Shown: positions 33,363 to 43,329, numbered from the stretch's first letter. The stretch is 64,000 nucleotides of DNA from DAOLCO01 sp964612555 (GCA_964612555.1 CAZTBW010000012.1:15458-79457); one strand, 5' to 3'. Translations and numbers: made by a program. The notes: generated by a model from the letters alone, not told the origin.

Positions 33363-34826
33363 CTACATTCTGGGTATCTCTCTTACTTCCATCACATTGG
33401 TGGAACCTGTTTTTTTACTTCTTAAGCCTACGGTGATGACTACCCGGGAACCCGGTTTAAGTCCAAAAGTGTCACGGGCGGCAATAAGTGTTTGAGTAAC
33501 TTCATGCTCCATCCCTGTTTCATCCTGACTAAGTTCAATAAATAGGGGAACGACTCCCCAAAGAAGTGCCATCTTTGGCAGGGTTTTTTGAACTGAGGTT
33601 GCACCAAATATCTGTGCCTGTGGGCGATATTTTGCCATCAGGGTGGCAGTTGAGCCTGTTTCTGTGCATGCAATAATGGCTGAACAGGCAAGTTTTGAAG
33701 AGGCGTTTGAGGCAGCAAAACAAACCGCGTCAGCAACCTGATCATCGGCGATACGTCTTTGAGTCATGGTGGATGGGCGATTTAATTGAAATTCCTTTTC
33801 CGCTTCAAGGAGGATACTGGACAAGACCTGGACTGATTGCACCGGGTTTTTACCGATTGCTGTTTCTTCTGAAAGCATGACCGCGTCTGTTCCATCCCTA
33901 ACCGCCGTGTAGACATCACTTACTTCTGCTCTGGTAGGTCTTATCTCGTTTACCATTGACATGAGCATTTGCGTTGCAGTGATAACGGGTTTGCCGCTGA
34001 GGTTAGCTTCATTGATGATAAAGCGCTGCGCTGCGGGGACTCGTTCCAGCGGGAGCTCAAGACCCAGATCACCCCGGGCTACCATCACTGCATCTGATGC
34101 CCCGACGATAGCAGTAATCTCATCAAGGCTGCTTGCACGTTCTATTTTGGAGATGACGGGGATTCTGACACCATGTTTATCCATCTCTATATGAGCATCT
34201 TCTATATCTTTTGCACTTCCAACAAAGGAAAGGGCGATATAATCCACCTTGTTCTCAATTGCCCAGGCAAGATCGAGCTTGTCTTTATCCGTAAGACAGG
34301 GAAGGTCAAGTTTTGACTCGGGAACTGAAATACCGGAACGGGAACGAAGCTTGCCACCGGAAATTACATGGCACCTTACGTACTCAGCATGTACCTCAGT
34401 TGCAACAAGCATGATTCTTCCATCTGCAAGAAGTGCTTTATGACCAATTTGTATTACTTTTACAGGGTCGAAGGCTTCAATATACAACCTTTCGGGAGTA
34501 CCCTCCTGAGAACTGTTAGATGAGTTGAAATGATATAAATCTATAAACGAACCTTCAGAAAGGTAAATTTCCCCATCCGTTACGGGACCAATTCTTACCT
34601 TGGGACCACACAAGTCAACAAATACCGCGATATGAGTTTTAAGGTCTGCGGCTTCCGAGCGAACAATATCATACGTGCGTTTATGATCTTCATGAGTGCC
34701 GTGGGAGAAATTCATCCTTATTACATTGACCCCAGCCTGAATAATTGCCCGAACGACTTCTTTTGAACTGGAAGCAGGACCAATGGTGGCAACAATTTTC
34801 GTTTTTCTTCCTGTTAATGTGAGCAT
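33363..34826 (-). CDS. pyk: pyruvate kinase
   Basis: This 487-residue glycolytic enzyme converts phosphoenolpyruvate and ADP to pyruvate and ATP. It opens with GRKTKIVATIGPASS, continues with VIRMNFSHGTHEDH, has the catalytic-lysine signature VISKIERASSLDEI and the MVARGDLGLELP motif, followed by TATQMLMSM and TRAEVSDVYTAV. The C-terminal allosteric domain is complete. It is 13 bases downstream of the adenosine deaminase gene, in the same direction. Confidence 0.95.
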   Translation of the reverse strand: MLTLTGRKTKIVATIGPASSSKEVVRAIIQAGVNVIRMNFSHGTHEDHKRTYDIVRSEAADLKTHIAVFVDLCGPKVRIGPVTDGEIYLSEGSFIDLYHFNSSNSSQEGTPERLYIEAFDPVKVIQIGHKALLADGRIMLVATEVHAEYVRCHVISGGKLRSRSGISVPESKLDLPCLTDKDKLDLAWAIENKVDYIALSFVGSAKDIEDAHIEMDKHGVRIPVISKIERASSLDEITAIVGASDAVMVARGDLGLELPLERVPAAQRFIINEANLSGKPVITATQMLMSMVNEIRPTRAEVSDVYTAVRDGTDAVMLSEETAIGKNPVQSVQVLSSILLEAEKEFQLNRPSTMTQRRIADDQVADAVCFAASNASSKLACSAIIACTETGSTATLMAKYRPQAQIFGATSVQKTLPKMALLWGVVPLFIELSQDETGMEHEVTQTLIAARDTFGLKPGSRVVITVGLRSKKTGSTNVMEVREIPRM

Positions 34827-34839
34827 ATGTACTAGTATC

Positions 34840-35988
34840 CTAATCCCTGTATTGAATGAAACTTACTTCTTTTGCCGTGCGAAGTGCTCTTAATAATTGT
34901 TCTATTGAAATTGCATCGTGATCCAGTAAAAACTGTAGCTCATTACCGAGGGTGGTAAGCTGGAGGGCAGGGGAGTCAGTTGAGAAAGTGTACTTGATTC
35001 CGAATTCATCCAGAGTAGCAATAAATTTTTTGTATTCAGCGGCATCCGCCACCGCTTTGGTAAGCAGGTTGGATTTGACACATAATTCGCAGGAAATATT
35101 TTTATCGGCAAGATATACAAGACCCCTCTTGTCATTATTCTCCCAGTACGCTTTTGCAGCAACTACCGGATGCCCCACACGATGCGCTTTGCATGCCTGT
35201 AGCGTAGCTATAAAAGTATCAACTGAGATATGACCGGTTTCTCCCACATGCACAGTTCGCCCAAGAACATCTCCCGCCGCAAGGTCATAGAGTTCTGCAA
35301 GCATGGTGAGTTCCTTGTCCTCTTTCATGGGAAGGACTGATTCTGGTCCCGCAAGGTCTATACCAACCAGTTTCTTTTGAGAGACTCTCCAGTGGGCGAT
35401 TTTTTCTGCAAGAATTTTATTCATTTCCCATGACATATCTCTACCGAAGCATGCAATAAGCCCCGTTTTAATCTTGCTCCGGTAAGCAATTTCGCTTTCT
35501 TCTGCGGCTTCACAAGCTGCCCGGATAATTCGATCTGCATCGTACAAACCACTGATGCCGGATCTGGTTTTGTGGGCACCCGTTCGTTTGAGGGGGTTGA
35601 ATCTGAGTTCAAGCTGGTTAATTGAAAATGCAGGCTCAGGGTCACCCCCTTCTCCCCCGGGGGCAAGCCGGGTCATGCCACCGGTGCGGTATGCACCGTT
35701 AATGGCTATCATGATACTTTCACGAACGGCCTGAGGACCTGCCTGAATCAGCTCAACCGTATCGAAAATCTCAAGATAGTCGTCCAGATTTCCCAGCCGA
35801 TCAGAGCTTCTATGTAAAAGAGTTATAAAATCCTCATAAGAGTCTCCCACTCCCCGTATTCCTCTGGTCATTCCCATTTCCCACAGGCGATATATGGGAA
35901 CAGAGCCTCCAAGATGAACATGAAGCTCAGTTACACCTTTTAAATCATCGGGAATGATTTCTTTTAAAAGAGTTCTTTTTTTTGACAT
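34840..35988 (-). CDS. adenosine deaminase family protein
   Basis: The 382-residue product is a TIM-barrel amidohydrolase with the adenosine/adenine deaminase pattern: ELHVHLGGSVP (two zinc histidines), GIDLAGPE, VHVGETGH (catalytic His/Glu), RVGHP, CVKSNL and the final STDSPAL aspartates. It should deaminate adenosine or a related purine in the cytoplasm. An insertion near residue 118 (GGEGGDPEP, before ELRFNPLKRTG) is longer than usual. ATG at 35988 has no evident Shine-Dalgarno sequence. Substrate specificity is uncertain. Confidence 0.85.
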   Translation of the reverse strand: MSKKRTLLKEIIPDDLKGVTELHVHLGGSVPIYRLWEMGMTRGIRGVGDSYEDFITLLHRSSDRLGNLDDYLEIFDTVELIQAGPQAVRESIMIAINGAYRTGGMTRLAPGGEGGDPEPAFSINQLELRFNPLKRTGAHKTRSGISGLYDADRIIRAACEAAEESEIAYRSKIKTGLIACFGRDMSWEMNKILAEKIAHWRVSQKKLVGIDLAGPESVLPMKEDKELTMLAELYDLAAGDVLGRTVHVGETGHISVDTFIATLQACKAHRVGHPVVAAKAYWENNDKRGLVYLADKNISCELCVKSNLLTKAVADAAEYKKFIATLDEFGIKYTFSTDSPALQLTTLGNELQFLLDHDAISIEQLLRALRTAKEVSFIQYRD

Positions 35989-36059
35989 AAAGGGTCAGGG
36001 GTAAAGGTACTGATATTTTTTGCCAAGTTTACAGCATAAAGCGGTAGAATATCAAATAT

Positions 36060-37733
36060 TTATTTCTTTTTCACTGAGATTTTAGATTCAGGCTCTTTGG
36101 AAATGACTTCTTTAATTTCCTGTTGTGTAAGGGGGATGATGAAATAAATCTTTGGAGTTATTGAATCCGGGTTTTTATCCGTAGGCTCTATCGTGTAGGT
36201 ACCCGGTGGGATGCTTTGATGGTTTTTATCAGAATAGAGGGTGAGTATCTTTCCTGCTTCATTAAGCTCGGCAGTAAGGGGTACGGTGAAGCGTTTTCTT
36301 TTGGTTCCGATCTTTGTATAAATTCTTGATGATACATTTATGTTGTTTGAGAGAGTATCCCCCGTGCCACTTCCTCGAAAAGTCATCCCTATTGTGACAA
36401 TTCTGGGAATGAATTGTTTTTTTACATACTCCTCTGCTTCAGGAAGAGGGATTTTATGGGCACTGAATTGTAGATCAAGAGTTGTTATGGAGCCTTTTGT
36501 AGACTCTACTCTGGTTTTCATTTCCCAGAGTTCATTGGATAACCGTGATTCAAAAACTTTCTTTTGAGATGACAGGAGTTCATCCTTTATCTTGCTTTGT
36601 GTCTTTTTTGGTTTTTGAGCGTTAATGAGTTGTTGTACGACTTCCGGGGAGATTCCCGAGGTTTGCATTCCCGAAATTTGCTTTGAGGGCTCGGAGCCTG
36701 AAGGGATTAGAAAATATATCGCCAGAATAACTGCGACAAGCCCTGAAACAGCCATCGGATAGTTACGCTTCCGGGAGGTTTTTGGAATAACCTTTTCCCT
36801 TACTATATCTATATCAACTGCTACATCAACATCAATAGTGTTCTGCTCTGTAGCTTCTTTAGTGGCGGTGTTTTTTACAATAGCTTCATTTAAGGATTTT
36901 TGAATTTCCTGAATATTGTTATTTTCTACTTCCGGTTTTGTTTCTTTTTTATTCTGTTTAAGTGGGGTGTCATCTTTTGTAGGTGTCGGTGTATCCAGTT
37001 CAAGAGCGAAATTTTCCCTGCTTTGTTCTACTTTTGTCTGTTCTTCTTTTGCTTCTGATACGACCTGAGAATCTTTGTTTGTAAATGGAACACTTTTTAA
37101 TTTATTCTGTGATTCTTCAAAAGCAAGAGCGAGATCGAGTAGGGACTCCTCGTCGTTTTTTATGATCTTGCTAAGGGGGGTGGTGGGTTCATCGTCATCT
37201 TCAAGTGAAAGTCCGGAGAAATCAAAGTCAAAATCTTTATCATCTTCCTTTTTCTCAGGTTCGGGGGCGGGAGTCTCAATTTCCGGTTCCGGTTCTATAT
37301 TGTAGAGTCTAAGCTCGTCATCAGTATCTGTCAGCTCTGTTATGTCTGCTGCTGAATGAATTTCAGTTATATCAGGTTTAAACTCAAGCTCAGGCTCAGC
37401 TTCGGGTTCAACTTCAGGTTCAGACTCAAATATATTCTCGGGTTCAAACTCAGGTTCAGGCTCGGCTTCATCTTCAAATTCATGGAGTGAGGTAAGACTA
37501 TCAATAGAGTTTTGCACTTCCACCACTGCCCCGATAGAACTGAATATGTCCGCAATTGCATCAGCGGCGGGTTTACTGAGGTCTTTTTCAATGACCCCCG
37601 GGATAGTCTGAATTATTTCTTCTGCTTCATCTTCATCGATGCAAAGCACTTCGATAAGCGAATTCTTGAACACCCCTTGGGCGTCTTTTGAATCCAGAGC
37701 GATTTTTTTTAGAAATACAGAAAAAGTTTCCAT
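36060..37733 (-). CDS. acidic Glu/Pro-repeat membrane protein of unknown function
   Basis: The 557-residue product has four parts. Residues about 20-75 resemble the C-terminal fold of ribosomal protein L7/L12 (VIEKDLSKPAADAIADIFSSIGAVVEV). Residues 80-170 form a very acidic EPEPEFEPE-type repeat region. A single membrane helix lies near 327-345 (MAVSGLVAVILAIYFLIP). A C-terminal domain of about 190 residues carries beta-rich sequence. This suggests a cytoplasmic sensor linked through the membrane to a periplasmic domain. The family is not recognised. Confidence 0.7.
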   Translation of the reverse strand: METFSVFLKKIALDSKDAQGVFKNSLIEVLCIDEDEAEEIIQTIPGVIEKDLSKPAADAIADIFSSIGAVVEVQNSIDSLTSLHEFEDEAEPEPEFEPENIFESEPEVEPEAEPELEFKPDITEIHSAADITELTDTDDELRLYNIEPEPEIETPAPEPEKKEDDKDFDFDFSGLSLEDDDEPTTPLSKIIKNDEESLLDLALAFEESQNKLKSVPFTNKDSQVVSEAKEEQTKVEQSRENFALELDTPTPTKDDTPLKQNKKETKPEVENNNIQEIQKSLNEAIVKNTATKEATEQNTIDVDVAVDIDIVREKVIPKTSRKRNYPMAVSGLVAVILAIYFLIPSGSEPSKQISGMQTSGISPEVVQQLINAQKPKKTQSKIKDELLSSQKKVFESRLSNELWEMKTRVESTKGSITTLDLQFSAHKIPLPEAEEYVKKQFIPRIVTIGMTFRGSGTGDTLSNNINVSSRIYTKIGTKRKRFTVPLTAELNEAGKILTLYSDKNHQSIPPGTYTIEPTDKNPDSITPKIYFIIPLTQQEIKEVISKEPESKISVKKK

Positions 37734-37840
37734 TTTTTTCGAGTAAGACTCCGTCTTTAGGCGATATCAGGTAGGGAGAGAGTGCCCGTACCCCATTAGC
37801 ATTATTATCGACAGAAAGGACTATATTCTAAAATTGTATA

Positions 37841-38998
37841 ATGGGTAAAAAAAACAAGGAATTTGGAGACTTGGAGGTCTTTATGCATGCGTTGGGGCTG
37901 GAATCCGGTTTTAGCTCCACGAAGCATTGTCGGGTATTCAAGCAGTATGCCGAGAAAAATATAAGCCGTGAGGAGCTTGAAGCTTCTATTCCCATACCTG
38001 CTGACAGGTATTGGGCTAGGGCAGAGGCGGAGCTGAGAGATGCTTGCAGAATGGGAATCCGTTGTGTCTCCATTACGAGTGAAAACTATCCGGGGGTGTT
38101 GTTTGAGATTGAAGATCCTCCATTAATATTATTTATAAACAGTAAAAAAGAATGTCCGGCTGAGTTGATTTCAGCGTCCAGGTTATTTGCAATTGTTGGT
38201 TCAAGAAAGATTACTCCGTATGGGGTATCAGTAACAAAGAAAATTTCAAGAGCTGTTTGTGAGGCAGGTTTTACTGTTGTAAGTGGACTTGCGTATGGGG
38301 TTGATAAGTGTGCACACGAGGGGGCGCTCAATGCAAAAGCCGATTTTCCAACTGTTGCGGTACTGGGTTCGGGGCTTGTTGAGGTGTACCCCTCGCTTCA
38401 TAGAAAGCTGGCTTTAGATATTATTGAGGCGGGAGGTTGTGTGATAAGTGAGTATGGGCTTTATCAGAGTCCAAGGGGCTATCTTTTCCCGAGAAGGAAT
38501 CGCATCATAAGTGGTCTGTCATCCGGTGTGCTTGTTGTGGAAGCTGAAGAGAGGAGCGGGAGTTTGATAACTGCTCGGCTTGCACTTGAGCAGGGGAGGG
38601 ATGTGTATGCGGTACCCGGTGCGATTGATGCTCCTTGTAGTGCCGGGTGTAACAAGATACTTTCTGAAGGTGCCACTCCCGTTCGTTCGGTGTCTCATAT
38701 AGTTGAGCTCCTGTGTGACGCTCTTCCCAAAGCTACCAGAAAAAGTCCCAAAAGAAAGCTTTCCCGATTAAAACCTGAAATTATAGTCTCGAAACCAGAA
38801 GAGCTTAAAAACCCCGGAAAGGAAATAACCGATCAAGAAAGTCTCTTAATCAAAAAGCTCCGGGAGGGATATTCCACCTATGATAAATTACAGGAGCTTG
38901 GTTTATTTTCGGACGCTGAGTTACATATTCTTCTTGTATCCCTTCAAATGTCGGATTTTATACAGGAAGTTTCTGGCTCTTATGTGGTGATTGAATAA
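37841..38998 (+). CDS. dprA: DNA-processing protein DprA
   Basis: The 385-residue product has an N-terminal SAM-like region, the Rossmann-like DprA core (FAIVGSRKITPYGV, VVSGLAYGVDKCAHEGAL, FPRRNRIISGLSSGVLVVEAEERSGSLITARLALEQGRDVYAVPG) and a C-terminal winged-helix-like DML1 region. DprA loads RecA on incoming single-stranded DNA in natural transformation. comF at 15.3-16.2 kb is the other competence-related gene in the window. It starts with ATG at 37841. Confidence 0.93.
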   Translation: MGKKNKEFGDLEVFMHALGLESGFSSTKHCRVFKQYAEKNISREELEASIPIPADRYWARAEAELRDACRMGIRCVSITSENYPGVLFEIEDPPLILFINSKKECPAELISASRLFAIVGSRKITPYGVSVTKKISRAVCEAGFTVVSGLAYGVDKCAHEGALNAKADFPTVAVLGSGLVEVYPSLHRKLALDIIEAGGCVISEYGLYQSPRGYLFPRRNRIISGLSSGVLVVEAEERSGSLITARLALEQGRDVYAVPGAIDAPCSAGCNKILSEGATPVRSVSHIVELLCDALPKATRKSPKRKLSRLKPEIIVSKPEELKNPGKEITDQESLLIKKLREGYSTYDKLQELGLFSDAELHILLVSLQMSDFIQEVSGSYVVIE

Positions 38999-39034
38999 TG
39001 AGACTTGACTTTTAATTGAAATTTCGACACTTTA

Positions 39035-39054
39035 CCTCACCTTGTGAGGCTTTT
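39035..39054 (+). terminator. short hairpin downstream of dprA
   Basis: CCTCAC-CTT-GTGAGG followed by CTTTTC lies 36 bases after the dprA stop and 35 bases before tRNA-His. The stem is only 6 bp, so termination may be partial. Confidence 0.5.
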
Positions 39055-39088
39055 CGTTAGCCATATAAGGCTTTTGGGCGTTTTTTAT

Positions 39089-39166
39089 GGTGGGTGTAGC
39101 TCAGTTGGCTAGAGCGTCGGATTGTGGCTCCGAAGGTCGTGGGTTCAAGCCCCATCACTCACCCCA
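39089..39166 (+). tRNA. tRNA-His (GTG)
   Basis: A cloverleaf is readable: acceptor GTGGGTG (39090-39096) pairs with CACTCAC (39156-39162), the D arm contains GCTCAGTTGG, the anticodon loop TTGTGGC gives GTG, and the T arm has GGTTCAAGC. The extra G-1 (39089) opposite C73 (39163), unique to tRNA-His, and an encoded CCA (39164-39166) are present. Confidence 0.97.
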
Positions 39167-39180
39167 GACAAACCACACAC

Positions 39181-39253
<73 letters not shown>

Positions 39254-39274
39254 AATTTTTTTAAATCAAGTGGA

Positions 39275-40270
39275 ATGACGAAAATTCATATTTTCATCTT
39301 TTTTTTGTTCCTGTACCTGTTCGTGCTTCCTTCTGCTTTTGCAGAGGAACAGGAGGCTCATACGCAAGAAGGTAATGAAGATGGAGAGCTCTTTGAAGAA
39401 ACTCGGTCGAGTATTTCAAGTTCTCTGTTCAGTCTTACGGATGAAATTGATGCGTTGTTTAATGATGCAAGAAGTATCGAGCAGCGCCAGGATGACTGGA
39501 TTCGGCTTGGTTTTGAACTCAGGTTCAGAACGGCAGATGCCATGAGGATTCGCCAAAGGGTTGGTGCCGGTTTTAATCTTGATAAGCTCTCAGAAAAGTT
39601 ACGGCTTATATTTGAGGTGGAAAATGGAGATGCATATCAGAGAAGCGAGCGGGTAGAGGATACTCCTCAGTCAGATGATTTTATACGACAGACGAATCGG
39701 GATGGTGGTTCGGGGGCTTTGAGATATTTCATATTGAAAAATGAAAAATATCAGTTAACAACGGATGCAGGAGCGAGACTATCCGGTGGTCTTAACCTGT
39801 TCGCGCGGATTCGGGGTAGTATCTGGTTTGAACTTTCTGAAGTATGGTCTATGGAGCCCGCCCAGATGTTTTTCGTGGAAAGAAAAGAAGGCTATGGGAG
39901 CAGAAGTCGTCTGGATTTCAATCGTTTGATAGATGAAGACAGGTTTCTTCGTTTAAGAAATGAAGTGTTCTGGTCAGAAGAGAGTAGAGGCTTCGAGTTT
40001 TTTGAGGAAATGTCATATCTAAGCAGACTATCAGAAGATAAGACCTTATCGGTGGCACTTGCAATGGTTGCTGTTACTGACCCCGACCCGGTGATTGATA
40101 CGTATCGAGCTTCCCTGCGATATCGTGCGCCTTTAATTGGAAAATGGCTTCATCTTGTTCTGGAACCCGGAATAGCATTCCCTGAGGATAGAGATTACAG
40201 AAGAACACCTTTTATTTCAATTCGTCTTGACGCCCTGTTTGACAGAAGGTCTGCTGCCCTTGATATTTAG
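39275..40270 (+). CDS. exported, probably outer-membrane beta-barrel (porin-like) protein
   Basis: The product has about 331 residues and starts at ATG 39275; the longer frame would begin inside tRNA-Lys. The signal peptide (hydrophobic run IHIFIFFLFLYLFVLPSAFA) is followed by an acidic linker. Alternating hydrophobic and polar strands follow (for example WIRLGFELRFRTADAMRIRQRVGAGF and ASLRYRAPLIGKWLHLVLEPGIAF). Strand-rich sequence suggests an outer-membrane barrel of unknown specificity. I do not recognise the family. Confidence 0.65.
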   Translation: MTKIHIFIFFLFLYLFVLPSAFAEEQEAHTQEGNEDGELFEETRSSISSSLFSLTDEIDALFNDARSIEQRQDDWIRLGFELRFRTADAMRIRQRVGAGFNLDKLSEKLRLIFEVENGDAYQRSERVEDTPQSDDFIRQTNRDGGSGALRYFILKNEKYQLTTDAGARLSGGLNLFARIRGSIWFELSEVWSMEPAQMFFVERKEGYGSRSRLDFNRLIDEDRFLRLRNEVFWSEESRGFEFFEEMSYLSRLSEDKTLSVALAMVAVTDPDPVIDTYRASLRYRAPLIGKWLHLVLEPGIAFPEDRDYRRTPFISIRLDALFDRRSAALDI

Positions 40271-40313
40271 AACGCTGATACTTAAAGCCCTGGATTTTTA
40301 TAGACAGCGCCTT

Positions 40314-41654
40314 TTACTTTTCCACGTCACCATCCTCGAGTGGTATGTTGGGAGTTATTATAACTTCTGTTATTCTCAAGCGTGCCATATTGGTTACCTG
40401 AATACTGCCAAAAGGGGTTTCTACCGTGTCATGAAGACGTGCTACTCGCCCCAGTTGTTTCATTACGTATCCGGCAACAGTGCTTACTTCAGGGTCTTCC
40501 AGATCGATGCCGAGGTAGCTTCTTAACTCGTGCAATCCTACATCTCCTCTTACCTGTATTTTTCCATCCACCATTTTTGAAATGCTTGGAAGTTCTGCTT
40601 CAAGTGTGTCCTGTATTTCTCCAAAAACTTCTTCAATCAGGTCTTCCAGTGTGACAAGTCCTGCGGCAGAGCCGTACTCATCCAGGACTATTGCCATATG
40701 AGTTCGATTGTCACGAAATCGGGTTAAGAGCTGATCCAGGTGTATGCTTTCCGGAACGAGCAGAGGGGGGCGCATGAGTTCTCGTATGCTTTCTAGTGGT
40801 TCTGTTTTCCTGAGACGTTTGAAGACATCCTGTACATGGACAATTCCGATAATGTTATCCTCAGTGTTTTCATAAACAGGCATTTTGGAGTGAATGCTTG
40901 AAGATATTCTGCTTAAAGATTCTTCTACGGGATTTGCTATATTCAGCATTTGTACATTAATCCTGGGGATCATGATATCTCTTGCTACGAGCTCGCTGAA
41001 CTGGAAAGTGCGTTGTAACATTTCCCGTTCCAGATCATCAAGTATCCCTGCTGCGTGGCTCTGGCGAACAAGGATGTGAAGTTCTTCAACTGAATGTACG
41101 GAATGTGCCTCGCTTGAGGGATTCATTCCCATTCTGCGGAGAATAAAGTTACCGCAACCATTGAGAGTCCAGATCAGTGGGCGAAAGAAAGCCACACATA
41201 TTGCCATGGGAGTTCCGATAAGCAGGGAAACTCTCTCGGGTTTTTGGAGCGCTAGAGATTTCGGGATGAGTTCTCCCAGTACTACATGAAGAAAGGTGAT
41301 TGCGGTGAATGCAATGCAAATGGCGATAGTATGAGTGACTGCCGCGGAGGCGCTTCCTAGAGGGAGCAGGAGCACCCATGGTTCTATCAAATGAACAAGC
41401 GCGGGTTCTCCAACCCACCCCAAGGCAAGACTGCTCAGAGTAATACCAATTTGAGTTCCCGCAATATAATGGTCCAGATTTTTTACGGCACGTGTGACAG
41501 CTTTTGCTCCGCGTACTTTCTGTGAAACCAGCTCATCCACACGAGAACGTCGAATACTGACAAGAGCAAATTCCGAAGCAACAAAAAAACCGTTAATTAC
41601 AACCAGGATAAAGATTGAAGCGAGACTTAAAAAATCGAAAATAGATCCCTCCAT
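40314..41654 (-). CDS. CNNM/CorC-type (DUF21 plus CBS pair) membrane protein
   Basis: The 446-residue product has an N-terminal DUF21 transmembrane domain (VINGFFVASEFALVSIRRSRVDELV, and the LGELIPKSLALQKPERV motif), two CBS domains (from MIPRINVQML to the VLDEYGSAAGLVTLEDLIEEVFGEI motif) and a C-terminal CorC_HlyC domain. These proteins take part in magnesium or cobalt export and are often labelled hemolysin. The transported ion cannot be read from the sequence. Confidence 0.9.
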   Translation of the reverse strand: MEGSIFDFLSLASIFILVVINGFFVASEFALVSIRRSRVDELVSQKVRGAKAVTRAVKNLDHYIAGTQIGITLSSLALGWVGEPALVHLIEPWVLLLPLGSASAAVTHTIAICIAFTAITFLHVVLGELIPKSLALQKPERVSLLIGTPMAICVAFFRPLIWTLNGCGNFILRRMGMNPSSEAHSVHSVEELHILVRQSHAAGILDDLEREMLQRTFQFSELVARDIMIPRINVQMLNIANPVEESLSRISSSIHSKMPVYENTEDNIIGIVHVQDVFKRLRKTEPLESIRELMRPPLLVPESIHLDQLLTRFRDNRTHMAIVLDEYGSAAGLVTLEDLIEEVFGEIQDTLEAELPSISKMVDGKIQVRGDVGLHELRSYLGIDLEDPEVSTVAGYVMKQLGRVARLHDTVETPFGSIQVTNMARLRITEVIITPNIPLEDGDVEK

Positions 41655-41835
41655 ATAAGTTCTAAGTTCAGTATATTATTTTGACCACCTACTTAATCAG
41701 GCTTTAGACATTGAATGTCGTGTTCAGCCAGTTTAAGACAAGACAAATAGACTTACCACTTTGATAAAGTCTACTAGCACATTGTTAATTTAAATCTTGA
41801 AGATAGCAAGCTTATTATGCGCACTCAAGTCATAC

Positions 41836-42285
41836 TTAAAACGGAATATCGTCATCTTCAAATGAAACAGACTCGCCAATTGAACCACTTGAGCCTGAAT
41901 CGTATGATGATGGAGCGGGGATACTGTCATCTGAAGAGCCATAAGAACTTTCATCACTTCTGCCTCCGCCTACGAACTGAACAGTCTGGGCGATGATTTC
42001 AGTCCAGTAACGATCCTTGCCGTCGTCTCCCTGATACTTTCTTGTTTGAATTTTTCCCTCAATGAATGCCTGCCGACCTTTTTTGAGGTACTGATTGCAG
42101 TTTTCAGCGGTTTTTCCAAAGGTAACCACGTTATGCCACTCGGTGTGCTCAGTCCATTGCCCATCTGCTCCTTTTCTTCGCTCATTGGTTGCGATTTTAA
42201 GGGTGCAAACAGCAGTTCTGTTCTGGGTGTATCTGAGCTCAGGGTCTGCTCCAAGTCGTCCAAGAAGAATTACTTTGTTTATCAT
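41836..42285 (-). CDS. ssb: single-stranded DNA-binding protein
   Basis: This 149-residue SSB begins with the OB-fold MINKVILLGRLGADPELRYT, continues through WHNVVTFGKTAENCNQYLKKGR, and has a Gly/Ser-rich linker. It ends in the acidic tip DDDIPF that recruits repair and replication proteins. Length and layout are standard. It stands alone between the CorC-type gene and the DUF177 gene, the latter divergent. Confidence 0.96.
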   Translation of the reverse strand: MINKVILLGRLGADPELRYTQNRTAVCTLKIATNERRKGADGQWTEHTEWHNVVTFGKTAENCNQYLKKGRQAFIEGKIQTRKYQGDDGKDRYWTEIIAQTVQFVGGGRSDESSYGSSDDSIPAPSSYDSGSSGSIGESVSFEDDDIPF

Positions 42286-42432
42286 ATTCTTGTATCCTGT
42301 GGTTTTATTGCCATGTTAATAAATGCAGGATGGGCAATAGTGCTAAATGATCATGATTTTACATTTTAAGTCAAATGACGATAAGATAGTAAAATAGTAA
42401 AAAAGAATTTTTTAACTGTCTTAATTATCCAT

Positions 42433-43014
42433 ATGGAATATAATTACACCAAGGTACGAGTATCAGATATCCCTCAGGAAGGCTTATCCCTTGTTTTTGA
42501 GCTTTCTCTTGATTTGCTTTCAAAGAGGATAAATGAGCCTCTTAATATTTCTTCCGAATCATCCCTGTCCCAGCCGGCGGTGATCTTCAGTAAGCCCGTA
42601 CCGGTTCGGCTTGATCTTCGTTCAGACGGGCAAACTGTTGAAATGAGTGGAAATATGACATCGGAGTACAAAACATTATGCGGGCGTTGTGGGGAGGAAG
42701 CCAGAAAATGCCTGGATATTCCGGTTGATCTTATTTTCAAGCCAAAAAGAAATAATAATGATTTTGATGATATTGGATACGTAGTTTATCAGGGAGAGGT
42801 TCTTGATTGTACGGAGGCGCTTGAGGAACTCCTTATACTTTCTATCCCCCATACCATTTATTGTTCAGAGGATTGCAAGGGCTTATGTGCTACGTGTGGC
42901 AAAAATCTGAATATTGCCGGCTGTAGTTGCAGAAAAGAGGGAGAGCTTTCGGATGCCTCAGGGGAAAACCCCTCAGAATCACCGTTTATCAAGTTAAAGC
43001 AGTATATTTCGTAA
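42433..43014 (+). CDS. DUF177 (YceD-like) protein
   Basis: The 193-residue product has a central beta region (RLDLRSDGQTVEMSGNMTSEYKTLCGRCGE), an acidic patch and the C-terminal cysteine knuckles SEDCKGLCATCGKNLN and CSC. DUF177 proteins are encoded just before rpmF in most bacteria and help accumulate 23S rRNA. That order holds here (rpmF follows after 126 bases). The start ATG is at 42433. Confidence 0.9.
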   Translation: MEYNYTKVRVSDIPQEGLSLVFELSLDLLSKRINEPLNISSESSLSQPAVIFSKPVPVRLDLRSDGQTVEMSGNMTSEYKTLCGRCGEEARKCLDIPVDLIFKPKRNNNDFDDIGYVVYQGEVLDCTEALEELLILSIPHTIYCSEDCKGLCATCGKNLNIAGCSCRKEGELSDASGENPSESPFIKLKQYIS

Positions 43015-43140
43015 GGCTTTAATACCATTATCTTTTTAATATTTTTATGCGACTATTGTAATATATTTCAATATCTTATATATAGCCCAACTCCATTGCA
43101 GGAAGATTTTATATAGAATTTATTTAAGAGGATTTGTCTC

Positions 43141-43329
43141 ATGCAAGCTCCTAAAAGAAAGACATCAAGATCAAGAAGGGATATGCGCCGTTCGCATCAT
43201 GGATTGGTTCCAAAGAAAGCTTCTACCTGTAGTAGTTGTGGTGCTCAAAAAGCGGCTTATGCGATTTGTACAGAGTGTGGACACTATAACGGGAAGTTGA
43301 TTATTCCGGGACTTTCGTCTGCTGAATAA
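43141..43329 (+). CDS. rpmF: 50S ribosomal protein L32
   Basis: The 62-residue basic protein begins MQAPKRKTSRSRRDMRRSHH and carries the zinc ribbon CSSCGAQKAAYAICTECGHYNG, as expected for the zinc-binding form of L32. AGAGG at 43128-43132, 8 bases before the ATG, supports the start. It opens the conserved rpmF-plsX lipid cluster. Confidence 0.95.
   Translation: MQAPKRKTSRSRRDMRRSHHGLVPKKASTCSSCGAQKAAYAICTECGHYNGKLIIPGLSSAE

Noticed and set aside
37255..37490. Tandem repeat region as a CRISPR array
   Set aside because: The repeats are codon-level Glu/Pro repeats in frame with the protein, with no spacers.
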